Assembly (NCBI RefSeq): GCF_037646455.1
Contig: NZ_JBBIXN010000009.1
Coordinates: 20,657 to 84,656, forward strand
Direction: 5' to 3'
DNA length: 64,000 bases
Origin: Draconibacterium mangrovi_A
GTDB taxonomy: Bacteria; Bacteroidota; Bacteroidia; Bacteroidales; Prolixibacteraceae
Made by a program: the position numbers and the translations under genes. The notes below the pieces were generated by a model. The model was given only the letters and a program-made list of their open reading frames with translations, was not told the origin of the DNA and searched no databases. Below are positions 35,275 through 46,000 of the stretch, piece after piece; position 1 is the stretch's first letter, and each line of letters begins with the position of its first letter.

Positions 35275-35400
35275 GGGTTCAAGCCCCATAATGAAAAGAT
35301 ATTCTAAGTTTTTTAAATCCGCAACTTCCGGATTTATCTGTGATAAATTGTGCTTACGCCATTTTCTTGTTATATTAAAATGTAAAAAAGAAGAATATTT

Positions 35401-37326
35401 ATGTATCCGTTAAAATTAATGAATCATACCAAACAACTTTATTTTTATCTGCTAATACTGCTTCTGAATATAGCTACACATAATGGTTATGCTCAATGTA
35501 AAGGCTGCGAACTAACATACAACGAAGCCCTCGCCTATAACCAAATTGTCGACAAAATTGAGATGGTTGAGATTCCGATGAGAGATGGAGTGGATTTAAA
35601 TGGGCGAATATATTTCCCAAAGGATATCCCACGTGAAAATCTTCCTACAGTTTTAATCCGTTCACCCTATTTTATTCCCAACAGTGAGTTCAGATGGTTT
35701 GCCAATGAAATAGCCATATTTCTGAGGAACGGCTATGTCGTTATGCTCAACAACGAAAGAGGCCGTTATTGGTCTGAAGGAGACTACACTTTTTTAGCAG
35801 GAGCCAAAAAAGATGGATACGATGTAATTGAATGGATAGTTAACCAGCCATGGAGTAACGGTAAAGTTGGAACTTGGGGATGTTCTTCCTCCGCAGAGCA
35901 CCAGTTGGGCTTATCCACCATGGATCATCCAGGTCATGCTGCTATGATTCCTATATGTGCTGGAGCCGGTATCGGCGAGTTTGGAGAATATTCTCCACAA
36001 GGTATGTTGTACCGAGGTGGTGTTGTTCAAATGCCCTGGGTACGATGGTATTATCAGTATGGATTTAACGAATTCCCCGTTTTTAAAGGTGATCTTTCGC
36101 GCGAGGATCGTTTGCGTTTGAGTAAATTTTATCCCTTGTGGGCAGAGAAACCTGATGTTAACTGGGCAAAAGCCTTGAGGCACCTCCCACTTGTTGATCA
36201 GGTTGATGAACTGGGTGGTTTAAAAAGCGATTACAAACAATTTATTCAGCAACTTCCGAATGATCCCCGATGGAAAAAAACTGAATTTGCAACTGAACGT
36301 GATTCCTTCGGTGTTCCGGCTTTGCACATTGATGCTTTTTATGATATTTCATTTGGCCCAAGTTCGATAGAACTATATCATTATATGCAATCGAACGCTT
36401 ACGACAAAGAAACTGCAGATAATCAATTTCTGATCATTTCAGCCACTAACCATTGTCAGCAAACTGCCGAAAATGAGCATTATTTTTATGGCGACAGGTT
36501 TTTGGGTGATGCCTGGTTCGATTACTACAACCTTTATGTTAAGTGGTTTGATTACTGGCTTAAAGATGTTCAGAACGATGTTGTTGACCGGCCTAAAGTT
36601 ACTGTTTTCACGATGGGAAAGAATAAGTGGGAAAATTATAACGAATGGCCTCCTGAAAAAGCCAAAGAACTGACCTTCTATTTGAATTCAAAATCCCGGG
36701 CCAATACCAAATACGGTGATGGGGTCCTTCAAAAAAAATCACCAGAAAAAAATACTTTTGATGAATTTATTTATGATCCTGAAAATCCGGTTCCTTCTCT
36801 TGGCGACAATGACTGGGGAATGATACCCGAAATGAGATCCGGATCGTTCGATCAGTCAGGAATAGAATTGCGGGAAGATGTTTTGGTTTTCTCAACCCCT
36901 GTATTGGAAAAGGACATCCAGGTAACAGGTTTTGCCAAGGTCATCATCTATTTGTCGAGTGATGTTGAAGACACCGATCTAACAGCTAAATTGGTAGATG
37001 TACATCCGAACGGGAAAGCATTCAACGTTGCAGAAAGTATCCAACGGGTTCGTTGGCGACAAGGATACACTGAACCAACATTTATGAAAGAAGGACAAGT
37101 CTATAAGGTTGAGATTGGCCCATTAATTACCAGTAATGCTTTTAAAAAAGGACACAGAATCAGGCTTGAAATCTCGAGTAGCAACTTCCCCCGATTTGAA
37201 AGAAATTTGAACACCGGTGGAAATAATTATGATGAAACAGAATGGGAGTTGGCCACCAACAGAATACATCACGGCCCAAATAATCCCTCACGCATTATTC
37301 TTGATGTCATTGATTCTCAGGAATAG
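35401..37326 (+). CDS. Exported CocE/NonD-type hydrolase (S15 peptidase-like)
   Basis: 641 residues. The signal peptide, ending NGYAQ, starts from the ATG at 35401 or the in-frame ATG at 35419. The alpha/beta-hydrolase domain (about 50-380) has the nucleophile elbow GTWGCSSSAEHQLGLS, the oxyanion-region NERGRYWSEGDY, an acid-residue region FYDISFGPSS and a His in ISATNHCQQTAEN. A C-terminal jelly-roll domain (about 420-640) follows, ending in VIDSQE. The family includes cocaine esterase, X-Pro dipeptidyl peptidases and glutaryl-7-ACA acylases, so it may cleave an ester or peptide bond in the periplasm. It stands alone, 126 bp after the photolyase-like gene. Confidence 0.9.
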   Translation: MYPLKLMNHTKQLYFYLLILLLNIATHNGYAQCKGCELTYNEALAYNQIVDKIEMVEIPMRDGVDLNGRIYFPKDIPRENLPTVLIRSPYFIPNSEFRWFANEIAIFLRNGYVVMLNNERGRYWSEGDYTFLAGAKKDGYDVIEWIVNQPWSNGKVGTWGCSSSAEHQLGLSTMDHPGHAAMIPICAGAGIGEFGEYSPQGMLYRGGVVQMPWVRWYYQYGFNEFPVFKGDLSREDRLRLSKFYPLWAEKPDVNWAKALRHLPLVDQVDELGGLKSDYKQFIQQLPNDPRWKKTEFATERDSFGVPALHIDAFYDISFGPSSIELYHYMQSNAYDKETADNQFLIISATNHCQQTAENEHYFYGDRFLGDAWFDYYNLYVKWFDYWLKDVQNDVVDRPKVTVFTMGKNKWENYNEWPPEKAKELTFYLNSKSRANTKYGDGVLQKKSPEKNTFDEFIYDPENPVPSLGDNDWGMIPEMRSGSFDQSGIELREDVLVFSTPVLEKDIQVTGFAKVIIYLSSDVEDTDLTAKLVDVHPNGKAFNVAESIQRVRWRQGYTEPTFMKEGQVYKVEIGPLITSNAFKKGHRIRLEISSSNFPRFERNLNTGGNNYDETEWELATNRIHHGPNNPSRIILDVIDSQE

Positions 37327-37443
37327 GCTGAAGAATAACTATTTTTGCATTAAACCAACAATAACGTTTCTCATTTTCTGAGTGTTCCCGAAGAATTACA
37401 ATCGATCCAACATAAAAAACTAACTGAGACAAAACCGCAAGAA

Positions 37444-38697
37444 ATGCCTAACAAAAAAATGAATTTTAATGCTACCTGGTCGATGGCCGTGGGTGGCATG
37501 GTCGGTGGTGGAATTTTTTCTGTGCTCGGCGTCATCATCGAATCGGCCGGACAATGGGCCTGGCTGAGCTTTGTAATTGCTGGCGCTATCGCTTTGATTT
37601 CGGCCCACAGTTACAGTCAGCTGGCGCTTAAATACAATGAGGGTGGCGGTGTATTCACCTACCTGCGAAAGATCAGTCACGAAGGAATGGCAGGGAGCCT
37701 GTCATGGGTGCTCATCCTGGGTTACATCCTAACGCTTTCCGTGTATGCCTTCACCTTCGGACATTATGTGGCGCATGTCTTCGACCTGGGAAGCTGGCTT
37801 CCGCGCGTCCTGGCTTTTGCTGTTATTGCCATCCTCACGTTGGTTAATTTAAAGGGCGTAGGTAATGCAGCTCGTGTAGAGATTATAACGGTTTACGGAA
37901 AGCTGCTCGTCCTTTTGGGACTTGCCCTTATTGGCATAATTAGCTGGGCGCCGGAGCAAATGACCAGCGGAATCAGTCCGAAACCCTGGCACGCGGCCAT
38001 TATTGGTGCCGCCACCATTTTTATGGCCTACGAAGGATTTCAGCTGCTCTCCTACGACTACGACGACCTGAAAAAGCCCAACAAAACACTGCCGGGTGCT
38101 ACCTTATGGGCTGTGATTGCGGTTATCGTCATATACCTGCTGGTTACTTTTGGAACCACTATGCTGGTAGGCGCCGAAACCCTGATCGAACAAAAAGAAG
38201 TGGCCCTTTCCATTGCAGGCAAAAAAGCACTGGGCACTTTCGGACTGATCGTAGTCACAATTGCAGCGGCTTTCTCTACGGGTTCAGCTATCAACGCGAC
38301 CCTGTTCTCCACTGCCAGGTTAATGGAAAGCGTGGCCGAGAAAAAAGACCTGCCCCACCTCTTCGTCAAAGAAAACAAAGCCGATATCCCGTATTATGCT
38401 TTGCTGTCTATCGCAGGACTAGCTTCATTGCTCGCCATTCTTGGAAGCCTGGGCAGTCTGGTCGATGCAGCAAGCATTATTTTCCTGTTTGCTTTTGGAA
38501 CTGTCAACCTGATTGCTTTTCAGCAAAAAGTAAGTTTCAAATGGATTAGCCTGGTGGGAGCAATTGGCTGCGGACTAGCCATTGCGGCAGATATTATCGA
38601 GCAAATGCATCAAATACCATTTGTTATTGCGGGATTGCTGGTGGTTACCGCCGCCATTTTCATCTTGCGGCCTTACCTCTTAAAAAAGATTCGGTGA
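37444..38697 (+). CDS. APC-family amino-acid permease
   Basis: 417 residues with about 12 transmembrane segments. The first helix, TWSMAVGGMVGGGIFSVLGVII, carries the glycine-rich substrate-binding break of the APC superfamily. EGGGVFTYLRKIS and IFMAYEGFQLLSYDYDDLKKP are further family signatures. It probably exchanges or imports an amino acid or related amine across the inner membrane; the substrate cannot be assigned. It is not clearly in an operon. A weak hairpin (AAGGG/CCCTT at 38708-38724, then TT) follows. Confidence 0.9.
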   Translation: MPNKKMNFNATWSMAVGGMVGGGIFSVLGVIIESAGQWAWLSFVIAGAIALISAHSYSQLALKYNEGGGVFTYLRKISHEGMAGSLSWVLILGYILTLSVYAFTFGHYVAHVFDLGSWLPRVLAFAVIAILTLVNLKGVGNAARVEIITVYGKLLVLLGLALIGIISWAPEQMTSGISPKPWHAAIIGAATIFMAYEGFQLLSYDYDDLKKPNKTLPGATLWAVIAVIVIYLLVTFGTTMLVGAETLIEQKEVALSIAGKKALGTFGLIVVTIAAAFSTGSAINATLFSTARLMESVAEKKDLPHLFVKENKADIPYYALLSIAGLASLLAILGSLGSLVDAASIIFLFAFGTVNLIAFQQKVSFKWISLVGAIGCGLAIAADIIEQMHQIPFVIAGLLVVTAAIFILRPYLLKKIR

Positions 38698-38880
38698 GAA
38701 CCAGTTTAAGGGCTAGAACCCCTTTTGATATTTATAAAGGGTAGAGACTGAGGTGGATGAAGAACAATAAACTAAGGCAGATTAGGAGGTGAAGAATCCT
38801 GAACTAAATATGCTTTCGGCTGTTCTAATTGTGCTTATAATTCTAGTATGGAATTTAATGTTCACTACAAAATCCAAGTC

Positions 38881-39666
38881 ATGAAAACTTTAAAAACATG
38901 CATATTTAGTCTGCTACTTGTGGGATGGATCTTCCCGGCTAGCGCGCAAACCACCGGAACACTTCGTTTTTCGTGCCTCACCAATGCCCCTTCAGGCACT
39001 TGGGGAAATAAACACGTAGCTGCAATTTGGATTCAGAACAATGCAAATCCTTCAGTATTTGTGAAAACCAATGCCAAATATGGACATGATGACGATCACC
39101 TCACGTCCTGGACAGCGATATCAGGCAAAAACCTTGTAGACGCAGTTACCGGAGCAACCTTATCGACCTATGACACTTTATCCATAGAATGGGACGGAAC
39201 CAATGTTTCTCACGAGGTGGTACCCGACGGAGACTATACCGTCTATATAGAAATGGGTTGGGGCCGGGATAAGACCGCACAACATAAAACGACCGGATTC
39301 TCCTTTACAAAAGGGGAAAGTGTCCAACAGTCGAATCCCGCCGGAAACTCCAATTATTCATCTGTCAGTGTCAATTGGCAACCAACTGCAACACTGGTTA
39401 CTTCGCTCGAAGACAAGAACGGAATAGGTGTATTTCCTAATCCTTCGGGAGGTAATGTCCAACTGAAATTTCAACAGGAACTAAAAAATGTTGAGTTGAC
39501 AGTTTTCGATCTGGCAGGAAAAACTTTTTACAGAGAACAGGTAGAGACGGTTTTGCCGGGCCAGAAAGCGCTTGATCTCTCAGGATTACCTGCCAACATG
39601 TATCTGCTCAGTATTAAATCCGACAAAAAGTTTTTCAATTATAAACTCATTGTCGAGAAGGAATAA
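38881..39666 (+). CDS. Secreted DUF2271 protein with type IX sorting tail
   Basis: 261 residues from the ATG at 38881, which begins a signal peptide ending FPASAQ; an upstream in-frame ATG at 38848 lacks that feature. The body matches DUF2271: VAAIWIQNNANPSVFVKT, LTSWTAISGKNLVDAVTGAT, and WDGTNVSHEVVPDGDYTVYIEMG. The last ~75 residues are a Por-secretion (type A) C-terminal domain (GIGVFPNPSGGNVQLKF, ending YKLIVEKE), so the protein is probably exported by the type IX system. The function is unknown; DUF2271 proteins often sit near heme or flavin redox proteins, but none is seen here. Confidence 0.87.
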   Translation: MKTLKTCIFSLLLVGWIFPASAQTTGTLRFSCLTNAPSGTWGNKHVAAIWIQNNANPSVFVKTNAKYGHDDDHLTSWTAISGKNLVDAVTGATLSTYDTLSIEWDGTNVSHEVVPDGDYTVYIEMGWGRDKTAQHKTTGFSFTKGESVQQSNPAGNSNYSSVSVNWQPTATLVTSLEDKNGIGVFPNPSGGNVQLKFQQELKNVELTVFDLAGKTFYREQVETVLPGQKALDLSGLPANMYLLSIKSDKKFFNYKLIVEKE

Positions 39667-39914
39667 ATAGATTTTTTAGCTTTTAATCCTCTTTACCCGT
39701 GGCCTATCATTCCGGACAACTTAGCTTGTATATTTCTGTTTAACAGATTTTTGAACTTACCTTTCTAATCGACCAGGCACATTTCAACTGATTTATATTA
39801 ACCTTTACCGGGAAAAATCGTACATCACCCTAAACTACTCTTTCAGATGAAGCAGAATTCCATAAGTATCACATAATATTCCGGAAATCTAGGTTCAATC
39901 TAAATTCCACAACT

Positions 39915-41300
39915 ATGAAAACCAAAAATCCATTTACGCGATCAGGAATTTTCGTTTTTACATGCACTAAATTCAATTCAACCTGTGTTTGGCTCTTTTT
40001 CATTTTCGGAATACTTCTTTTTACCTCTTTTCAAGTCGAGGCACAGAAACCTGTACTAAAACATTCGTATACTTTTGATGATGGTACGGCCGCCGATGTA
40101 GTTGGAGAGGCAGACGGTGTTATAAAAGGAGGTGGTCAAATTATCGATGGACTATTTTTAACTTACAAACAAGGACAGTATATTGAACTTCCGTCGTACG
40201 AGATTTTAATCAATCAATACTCTTCAATTTCACTGGAAGCTTTTATTATTGCTCCAAGAGGAAATCCTCCTTTTACTATGATCTCTTACTTTGGCAGAAA
40301 CACAGGCGCATTTGGGGCCGATTATTTGTTCCAGTCGGTCGATAATAATGGGCAAAGCCTTACTTCCATTTCATGTACGAATATCAGCACTCCCTTTATT
40401 TCGCATACAGCTATTGGTGACTGGGCCTTAGTTGACGATCACTTTCATCATTTGGTGACTACCTTTGACAACCACTTGCTTAAGTTATACATCGATGGTG
40501 TATTAAGAGGTGTACGACCAAATTACAGCCGTCCATTTAACGTTATTCTCAGTCTGAGCAATGAACTGGCCTATTTATGTAAGTCGGGATTTACGGCAGA
40601 TCCAACCTGGAATGGAGCCATCGATGAGTTTAATATTTACGAAGGAATTCTGGATTCTGCCACCATCTCCAGTTCAGCAAATAACTACCACCAAGATCCC
40701 AAAAGAACTAAGAAAACATACTTTGAGGTTCTTGCAAAACTTCCAGATCAGAATCCCGGATTTCGACCCGAAAGTGAACTGGCAGAGAACTTTATCAAGA
40801 ATTATAAAAAGGCGAAATTTATGGTCTACCCAACCATTGTTCGAATTATTGATACCAAAATTTGGTCAGCTCCGTATAAAACAATTTTTTATGAACCTCT
40901 AAGAAATGACCTTGAATTGAATGTAAGACCTAGTGAAGTTGAACTTGATCCCGGGGAATTAACAGGTAATAATCAGTTTGATTTTTTTAATGGTGATATG
41001 AAAAACCTGGCAGCCGGAATCAGCGATCTGGAAAGTGATGCAAACTACAACGTTGTAATGGAAGTTCTTTTTGCATCCCAACAACCTGATACTTTGAAAG
41101 TATATGGAATGAACATTTTCATTTTGAATAATGAAGGTGAAAATGTCTATTCATTTTTACTCAACTCACATCATAATCTGTTTACAAATGCTCACCTATT
41201 CGAAACAAATCCAAATGCATTTAATAGGGCAATGCTCATGCAAAAATGTACAATGGTGGCAATCAATGCCTTAAAATTGCAAATTGAATCGAGTGAATGA
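39915..41300 (+). CDS. LamG/concanavalin-like secreted protein with unrecognised C-terminal domain
   Basis: 461 residues. A long basic leader precedes a hydrophobic export segment (CVWLFFIFGILLFTSFQVEA). Residues about 50-250 form a LamG/concanavalin A-like fold: LKHSYTFDDGTAADVVGEADG, IISFYFGR-type strands, VDDHFHHLVTTFDNHLLKLY and WNGAIDEFNIYEG. The remaining ~200 residues (from about 260) are not a family I recognise; they contain LAENFIKNYKKAKFMVYPTI and FDFFNGDMKNLAAGISDL. There is no type IX tail. The lectin fold suggests glycan binding. The gene lies between other secreted proteins. Confidence 0.72.
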   Translation: MKTKNPFTRSGIFVFTCTKFNSTCVWLFFIFGILLFTSFQVEAQKPVLKHSYTFDDGTAADVVGEADGVIKGGGQIIDGLFLTYKQGQYIELPSYEILINQYSSISLEAFIIAPRGNPPFTMISYFGRNTGAFGADYLFQSVDNNGQSLTSISCTNISTPFISHTAIGDWALVDDHFHHLVTTFDNHLLKLYIDGVLRGVRPNYSRPFNVILSLSNELAYLCKSGFTADPTWNGAIDEFNIYEGILDSATISSSANNYHQDPKRTKKTYFEVLAKLPDQNPGFRPESELAENFIKNYKKAKFMVYPTIVRIIDTKIWSAPYKTIFYEPLRNDLELNVRPSEVELDPGELTGNNQFDFFNGDMKNLAAGISDLESDANYNVVMEVLFASQQPDTLKVYGMNIFILNNEGENVYSFLLNSHHNLFTNAHLFETNPNAFNRAMLMQKCTMVAINALKLQIESSE

Positions 41301-41685
41301 ATGTATGACCTTCTGAGTCAGTCTGCAATCTTGGTAAATTCATCTAATCCATCGGAATAGAATGCTAATATCCTGTTTCTAAGCAGCTTGTCGACGTTTC
41401 TATCGTAGACTACCATGGTCGATATTATTATTTTTATCTTCGTGATTACCAAAATAATCCAAAATCTGGACTACAAACAGCGTTCTGAAGAGTTGGCAAG
41501 GCAAATGACTAACGAAGACTTTTAAGAAGAACTGTATCGGGCGATCGTTGAATAACAGTTTAAATTTGAAATATTGGTGGCACTTCAGTGCCTTTGTAAA
41601 TCACAATAATAACTGGCCCGGCCTTACAGGGTATTTAGTAAAACTTCGCTAATTTTAGTGAACAAAAACTGCAATCGAACCTAAA
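41301..41685. other. Intergenic region, 385 bp, containing a small ORF remnant
   Basis: Between two secreted-protein genes. The only coding-like signal is the short frame at 41415-41555, listed separately. The rest is AT-rich, without a clear promoter or terminator. Confidence 0.45.
41415..41555 (+). pseudogene. Possible broken small membrane-protein ORF
   Basis: ATG at 41415 opens a 36-residue frame with one hydrophobic segment (VDIIIFIFVITKII), then a charged stretch ending RQMTNEDF and TAA at 41523. Directly after the TAA the same frame continues with EELYRAIVE and a second TAA at 41553. The sequence across the first stop reads like one protein of about 46 residues with a single codon changed. 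The evidence is short; it could be chance. No family was recognised. Confidence 0.25.
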
Positions 41686-42870
41686 ATGAAAAACTTACCG
41701 CTCTTTCTGCCTATTTTAATAGCAATGTTCTTAACCCGAAATGTGGCTGCCCAGGCACCCCACAAAATTACAAGTGACGAAAAACACATCATCCATTCTG
41801 AGATTATTGGGGCTGACAAAGAATATTGGGTCCATCTGCCTGTAAATTACAATAACAGCAATCAGCGTTACCCTGTTTTGTACATTACCGATGGCAATGA
41901 ACATTTTGCGCTCGCTTCAGGTACCACCGACTTTATGAGTTCTCAGTACCTGATCCCCGAACTCATTGTAGTATCCATTTTTCATAAAGATCGTAACCAC
42001 GATCTAACTCCCACTCACAGTACGCTCGACCTTAATGGTTTTGAAAGCAATGCAGCAAAAGTAAGCGGAGGCGGTGAAAAACTGCTCGACTTTATCGAAA
42101 AAGAACTTATTCCTGAAATTGAAGGCAATTACCGAACCGGCCCTTACCGGATTTTTTCGGGTCATTCGCTGGGCGGGCTACTAAGTGTTTATGCCTATTT
42201 AACGCGGAACGAATTGTTCAACACTTTTTTCGCCATGGATCCGGCTTTAACCTGGGACAGCAATTTGTGCGAGCACCTGCTTAAAAATTCCAATTATACC
42301 GCCGCCGACCTAAACCACCGACTGTACGTTTCATCGGCACATAATGCACCATACAACAAACCGGACAAAAGCCCTTTTCGCCTTTCGCAGTATGCGTTTT
42401 TTAAGGTGCTTAAACAAAAACAAATACCAAATGTGAAGCACGAATACTTCGAAATCAACAACCATTTAACGGTTCCCTATCCAAGTTTTTACAAGGGACT
42501 GACTTTTGCGTTCGATGGTTTTTATATTCTTGATGATCCTGATTTCAATCTTGATCTCTCGCTTATTGACTCCTTTTACGAAAAACAGTCGAAAAAATAC
42601 GGTATTGCATTTAAGCCGAGCGAGCGCTTAATCGAAATGTTTGGTAAATACTTTCTTTTCGATTTGAATGATTACGATAAGTCGATTGAATTTTTTAGCC
42701 ACAACACCACCCTGTATCCGCAATCTTCGCGTGCTTTCGAATACCTGGCACAAGCCTGTATGTTAGCAGGAAGAAACGATGAAGCGATTCAGCATTATAA
42801 AAAGGCACTCAAACTTGATCCCGAAAATGCAGAAATTAAAAGCCTGTTGAAGACCTTGCATGAAAACTAA
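41686..42870 (+). CDS. Exported alpha/beta-hydrolase (esterase) with C-terminal TPR
   Basis: 394 residues. The signal peptide ends NVAAQ. The esterase domain (about 25-290) belongs to the putative-esterase (PF00756) type: YPVLYITDGNEHF, the nucleophile elbow FSGHSLGGLLSVYA and a His in FEINNHLTVPYPSFY. The final ~75 residues form TPR-like helices (PQSSRAFEYLAQACMLAGRNDEAIQHYKKALKLDPENAE split over two repeats), which usually mediate protein contacts. The family includes siderophore and feruloyl esterases. No export tail is present. It may deacylate a polysaccharide, since the next gene is an arabinofuranosidase. Confidence 0.88.
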   Translation: MKNLPLFLPILIAMFLTRNVAAQAPHKITSDEKHIIHSEIIGADKEYWVHLPVNYNNSNQRYPVLYITDGNEHFALASGTTDFMSSQYLIPELIVVSIFHKDRNHDLTPTHSTLDLNGFESNAAKVSGGGEKLLDFIEKELIPEIEGNYRTGPYRIFSGHSLGGLLSVYAYLTRNELFNTFFAMDPALTWDSNLCEHLLKNSNYTAADLNHRLYVSSAHNAPYNKPDKSPFRLSQYAFFKVLKQKQIPNVKHEYFEINNHLTVPYPSFYKGLTFAFDGFYILDDPDFNLDLSLIDSFYEKQSKKYGIAFKPSERLIEMFGKYFLFDLNDYDKSIEFFSHNTTLYPQSSRAFEYLAQACMLAGRNDEAIQHYKKALKLDPENAEIKSLLKTLHEN

Positions 42871-43026
42871 CCGGAGAGTTACCGCTTTCAACCCCATTTC
42901 ATGGTAATAACCGGGAGTTAAAATTTTATTTGTTTAGCTCCTGGATAAATTAAACAGTGAATGCTCTTGGCAGAAATCCATGTGTAATCACCTGAATATT
43001 ATCAATATCAATTATTATCAGGAAAT

Positions 43027-43058
43027 TTTGGAGTTAAATTACTAAAAAATAATTTTTG
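43027..43058 (+). promoter_or_regulatory. Candidate promoter of the GH51 gene
   Basis: TTTG at 43027-43030, 19 nt, then TAATTTTTG at 43050-43058, which fits TAnnTTTG with one extra T. Transcription would start near 43065, about 33 nt before the ATG. Confidence 0.4.
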
Positions 43059-43097
43059 TGATATATTTATTGCGTTTGCAAATTAACCTAAATTATT

Positions 43098-46000
43098 ATG
43101 AAAAAGAATCTTATCCTGCTTATTGTGTTTTTTACAGGCATTAGTGCACATAGCCAGGTTACAATAAAAAATAAACTAGATAAAAGTACAGAAATGAGTC
43201 AAAACTTATTCGGTGCTTTTTTTGAAGATATCAATTACGGCGCCGATGGTGGATTATATGCCGAAATGGTGCAAAACCGATCTTTTGAATATTTTGCTGT
43301 TCCTGGATATACTTCGGAAGGGCCACTGGCTCACTGGTCGCTTGCCCACAGCGAAAATAGGTTTTCTTCTTACAGCGTTATTAACGATAATCCTCTGAAT
43401 GCCAATAATACCAACTACCTGAAACTAGTTATTTCCGATACCCTTAATTCTTCTGACAACACTGTAAGTTATCCTTTTAAAGGGAAAATCGGTGTTGGTT
43501 CGTGGGCCACACAAGTGGTTTTTGATGATGTAAAGGTTGTAAGTGGCAATCGTGTCTGGATTGATGAAAGTTTTAGCGATGCATCGAACTGGGATGTCCG
43601 TGGAGGTAATTTCACAGTTTCGAATGAAACTTACATTCAATCGAGTAGAAGTACACCTGCATGGAGTGTTGCTTTAACAGAAATTGATACATCGGTTTAT
43701 ACCTACACGGTAAAAGCAATGAAAACAGGTGGTGATGAAGGATTTTTATTCCCTTTTGCTTACCTGGATGATGACAATTATTATTGGGTCAATATTGGTG
43801 GCTGGGGAAATTCGCAACATGCCATAGAAAAATGTACTTCCGGCACAAAAAGTTCGGTTGCCAGCAAATACGGATCGATTAGCAACGATGTTTGGTATAC
43901 TTTTAAATTAGAGGTAACCAAAACTGTGTGCCGGTTTTATATGGATGATGAGTTATTGTTTGAAATCGACACTCCCCGGGATGAGGATGAGGTTTTTCCT
44001 GCCGAACAGGGATATGCCGGTGTTGTGAATACCGGATATTTTGACATGGCAGTTGAAAACGGTAAAAATTATAAATTTTCAACTTATCTAAAATGCGAAG
44101 CCGGATATGCAGGAATTGTTAAAGTTAGCCTGCGTGATGCGAACGGCACTTTGTTAGCCGCCGATACCATAGAAAGTATTACTACCGATTGGCAAAAGTT
44201 TGAGCTCGAACTAACTCCCGGTGTTACATCAAAGCAAGCTTACCTTAGTTTGTTGTTCGATCAACCCGGTATTGTTCATGCCGATATGATTTCACTTTTT
44301 CCGGAGGAAACTTTTAAAAACCGTGATAACGGATTACGAAAAGACCTGGCACAGACAATTGCTGATTTAAATCCAAGTTTCTTACGATTTCCCGGAGGTT
44401 GTGTTTCTCACGGAAGTGGTCTTGAGAATGCATACCGCTGGAAAGAGACGGTTGGAGATGTGGCAGAACGAAATCCGAACTGGAACCTGTGGAACTACCA
44501 TCAAACTTATGGTTTAGGTTTTTACGAGTATTTTTTATACTGCGAAGATATTGGAGCCAAACCACTGCCGGTATTGCCGGTTGGTATCTCATGCCAGTTT
44601 AGAGACAGGGAAGTAGAACCGATTGAAAAAATGGGCCCGTGGATTCAGGATGCTGTTGACCTGGTTGAATTTGCAAACGGCGATGTATCGACAGAATGGG
44701 GCAGCGTAAGAGCTGAAATGGGACACCCGGAACCTTTTAATCTTGAATACATTTGTTTAGGAAACGAAGAAGATGATATCCCTGAATTCCGTACGCGATT
44801 TAAAATGTTTCAGGATACCTTATCAAAATATTGTCCCGAAATAAAGATCATCGGAACTTCAGGACCAGGTTCCGGAGGATCGGGTTACAACAGCCTTTGG
44901 CAATTTAGCAGAGAACAGGAAGTATTCGCTGTTGATGAGCATTATTACAATTCTCCACAGTGGTTTTTAGAAAACAACCATCGCTACGATAATTTTGACA
45001 GAAATGGCCCAAAAGTTTTTATTGGCGAATATGCATCGCAAGACGACAGATTGTACAATGCCATTAGTGAAGCAGCCTATTTGACAGGGGTAGAACGCAA
45101 TGCCGATGTTATTGAGTTTACCTGCTATGCCCCCCTGTTAAATTACCAGGAGGATATTATTTATCACTGGCATCCCGATATGATCCTGTTCGATAATACT
45201 TCGGTTGCGAAAACCACGAACTACTATGTTCAGCAAATGTATGGCCAGAATACAGGCGACGAATATTTTAACAGCTACGTAAGTTATAGCCCGTCGTTTG
45301 AAGGAGTGGCAAGCTACGATGGAAAAATTGGTGTGGGAACCTGGGATACACGGGCCGTTTTTGATGATATCACAGTCACCAGCGGAGATAAGGTGTGGCT
45401 GGATGAAGACTTCAGCTCCGGTTCGGATGACTGGAGTGTGATAGATGGAACATTTTCGTCATCAAACGGAACATACGTACAATCCAGCTCAAACCGACCT
45501 GCCCTGAGTATCGCTTCTACAACAATTGATACAACGGTGTATACCATACAGCTTAAAGTTATGAAAACCGGAGGCTCTGAAGGTTTTTTAATTCCTTTTG
45601 CTTATAAGAGTAGCGGCAACTACTACTGGTTTAACATTGGTGGGTGGAACAATACCCAACATGCCATCGAAGTGGCCAGAGGAGGCTCTAAAAGCCAGAT
45701 AATGACAAAACCGGGTAGTATTAATAATAATCAGTGGTATACTATAAAAATAAAGATTACTGAATCGCTTAGCGAATTTTATATTGATGACGAATTAATA
45801 TTTGAACTCGCGCCTCCGGATGGACCGGCAACAGCTTCGCTTGTGCGCGACAACGAAACAAATGAGTACATTTTGAAGGTAGTTAACTCGTCGAATACAG
45901 CGCTTGATGCCACCATTAATTTTGATAATACATTCCCTTTTACCGCCACTGCTGATTTAACAGTGCTGACTGGTGCTTCGGGAGCCCGAAATTCAATGGA

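Noticed and set aside
35275..35290. GGGTTCAAGCCCC after the photolyase-like gene, resembling a tRNA T-arm
   Set aside because: No acceptor stem, anticodon arm or D-arm fits around it; similar short GGG/CCC palindromes occur after other genes by chance.
38708..38726. Hairpin AAGGG/CCCTT after the permease as a terminator
   Set aside because: The stem has only 5 bp and only four T follow (two of them in the stem); too weak to list as a feature.
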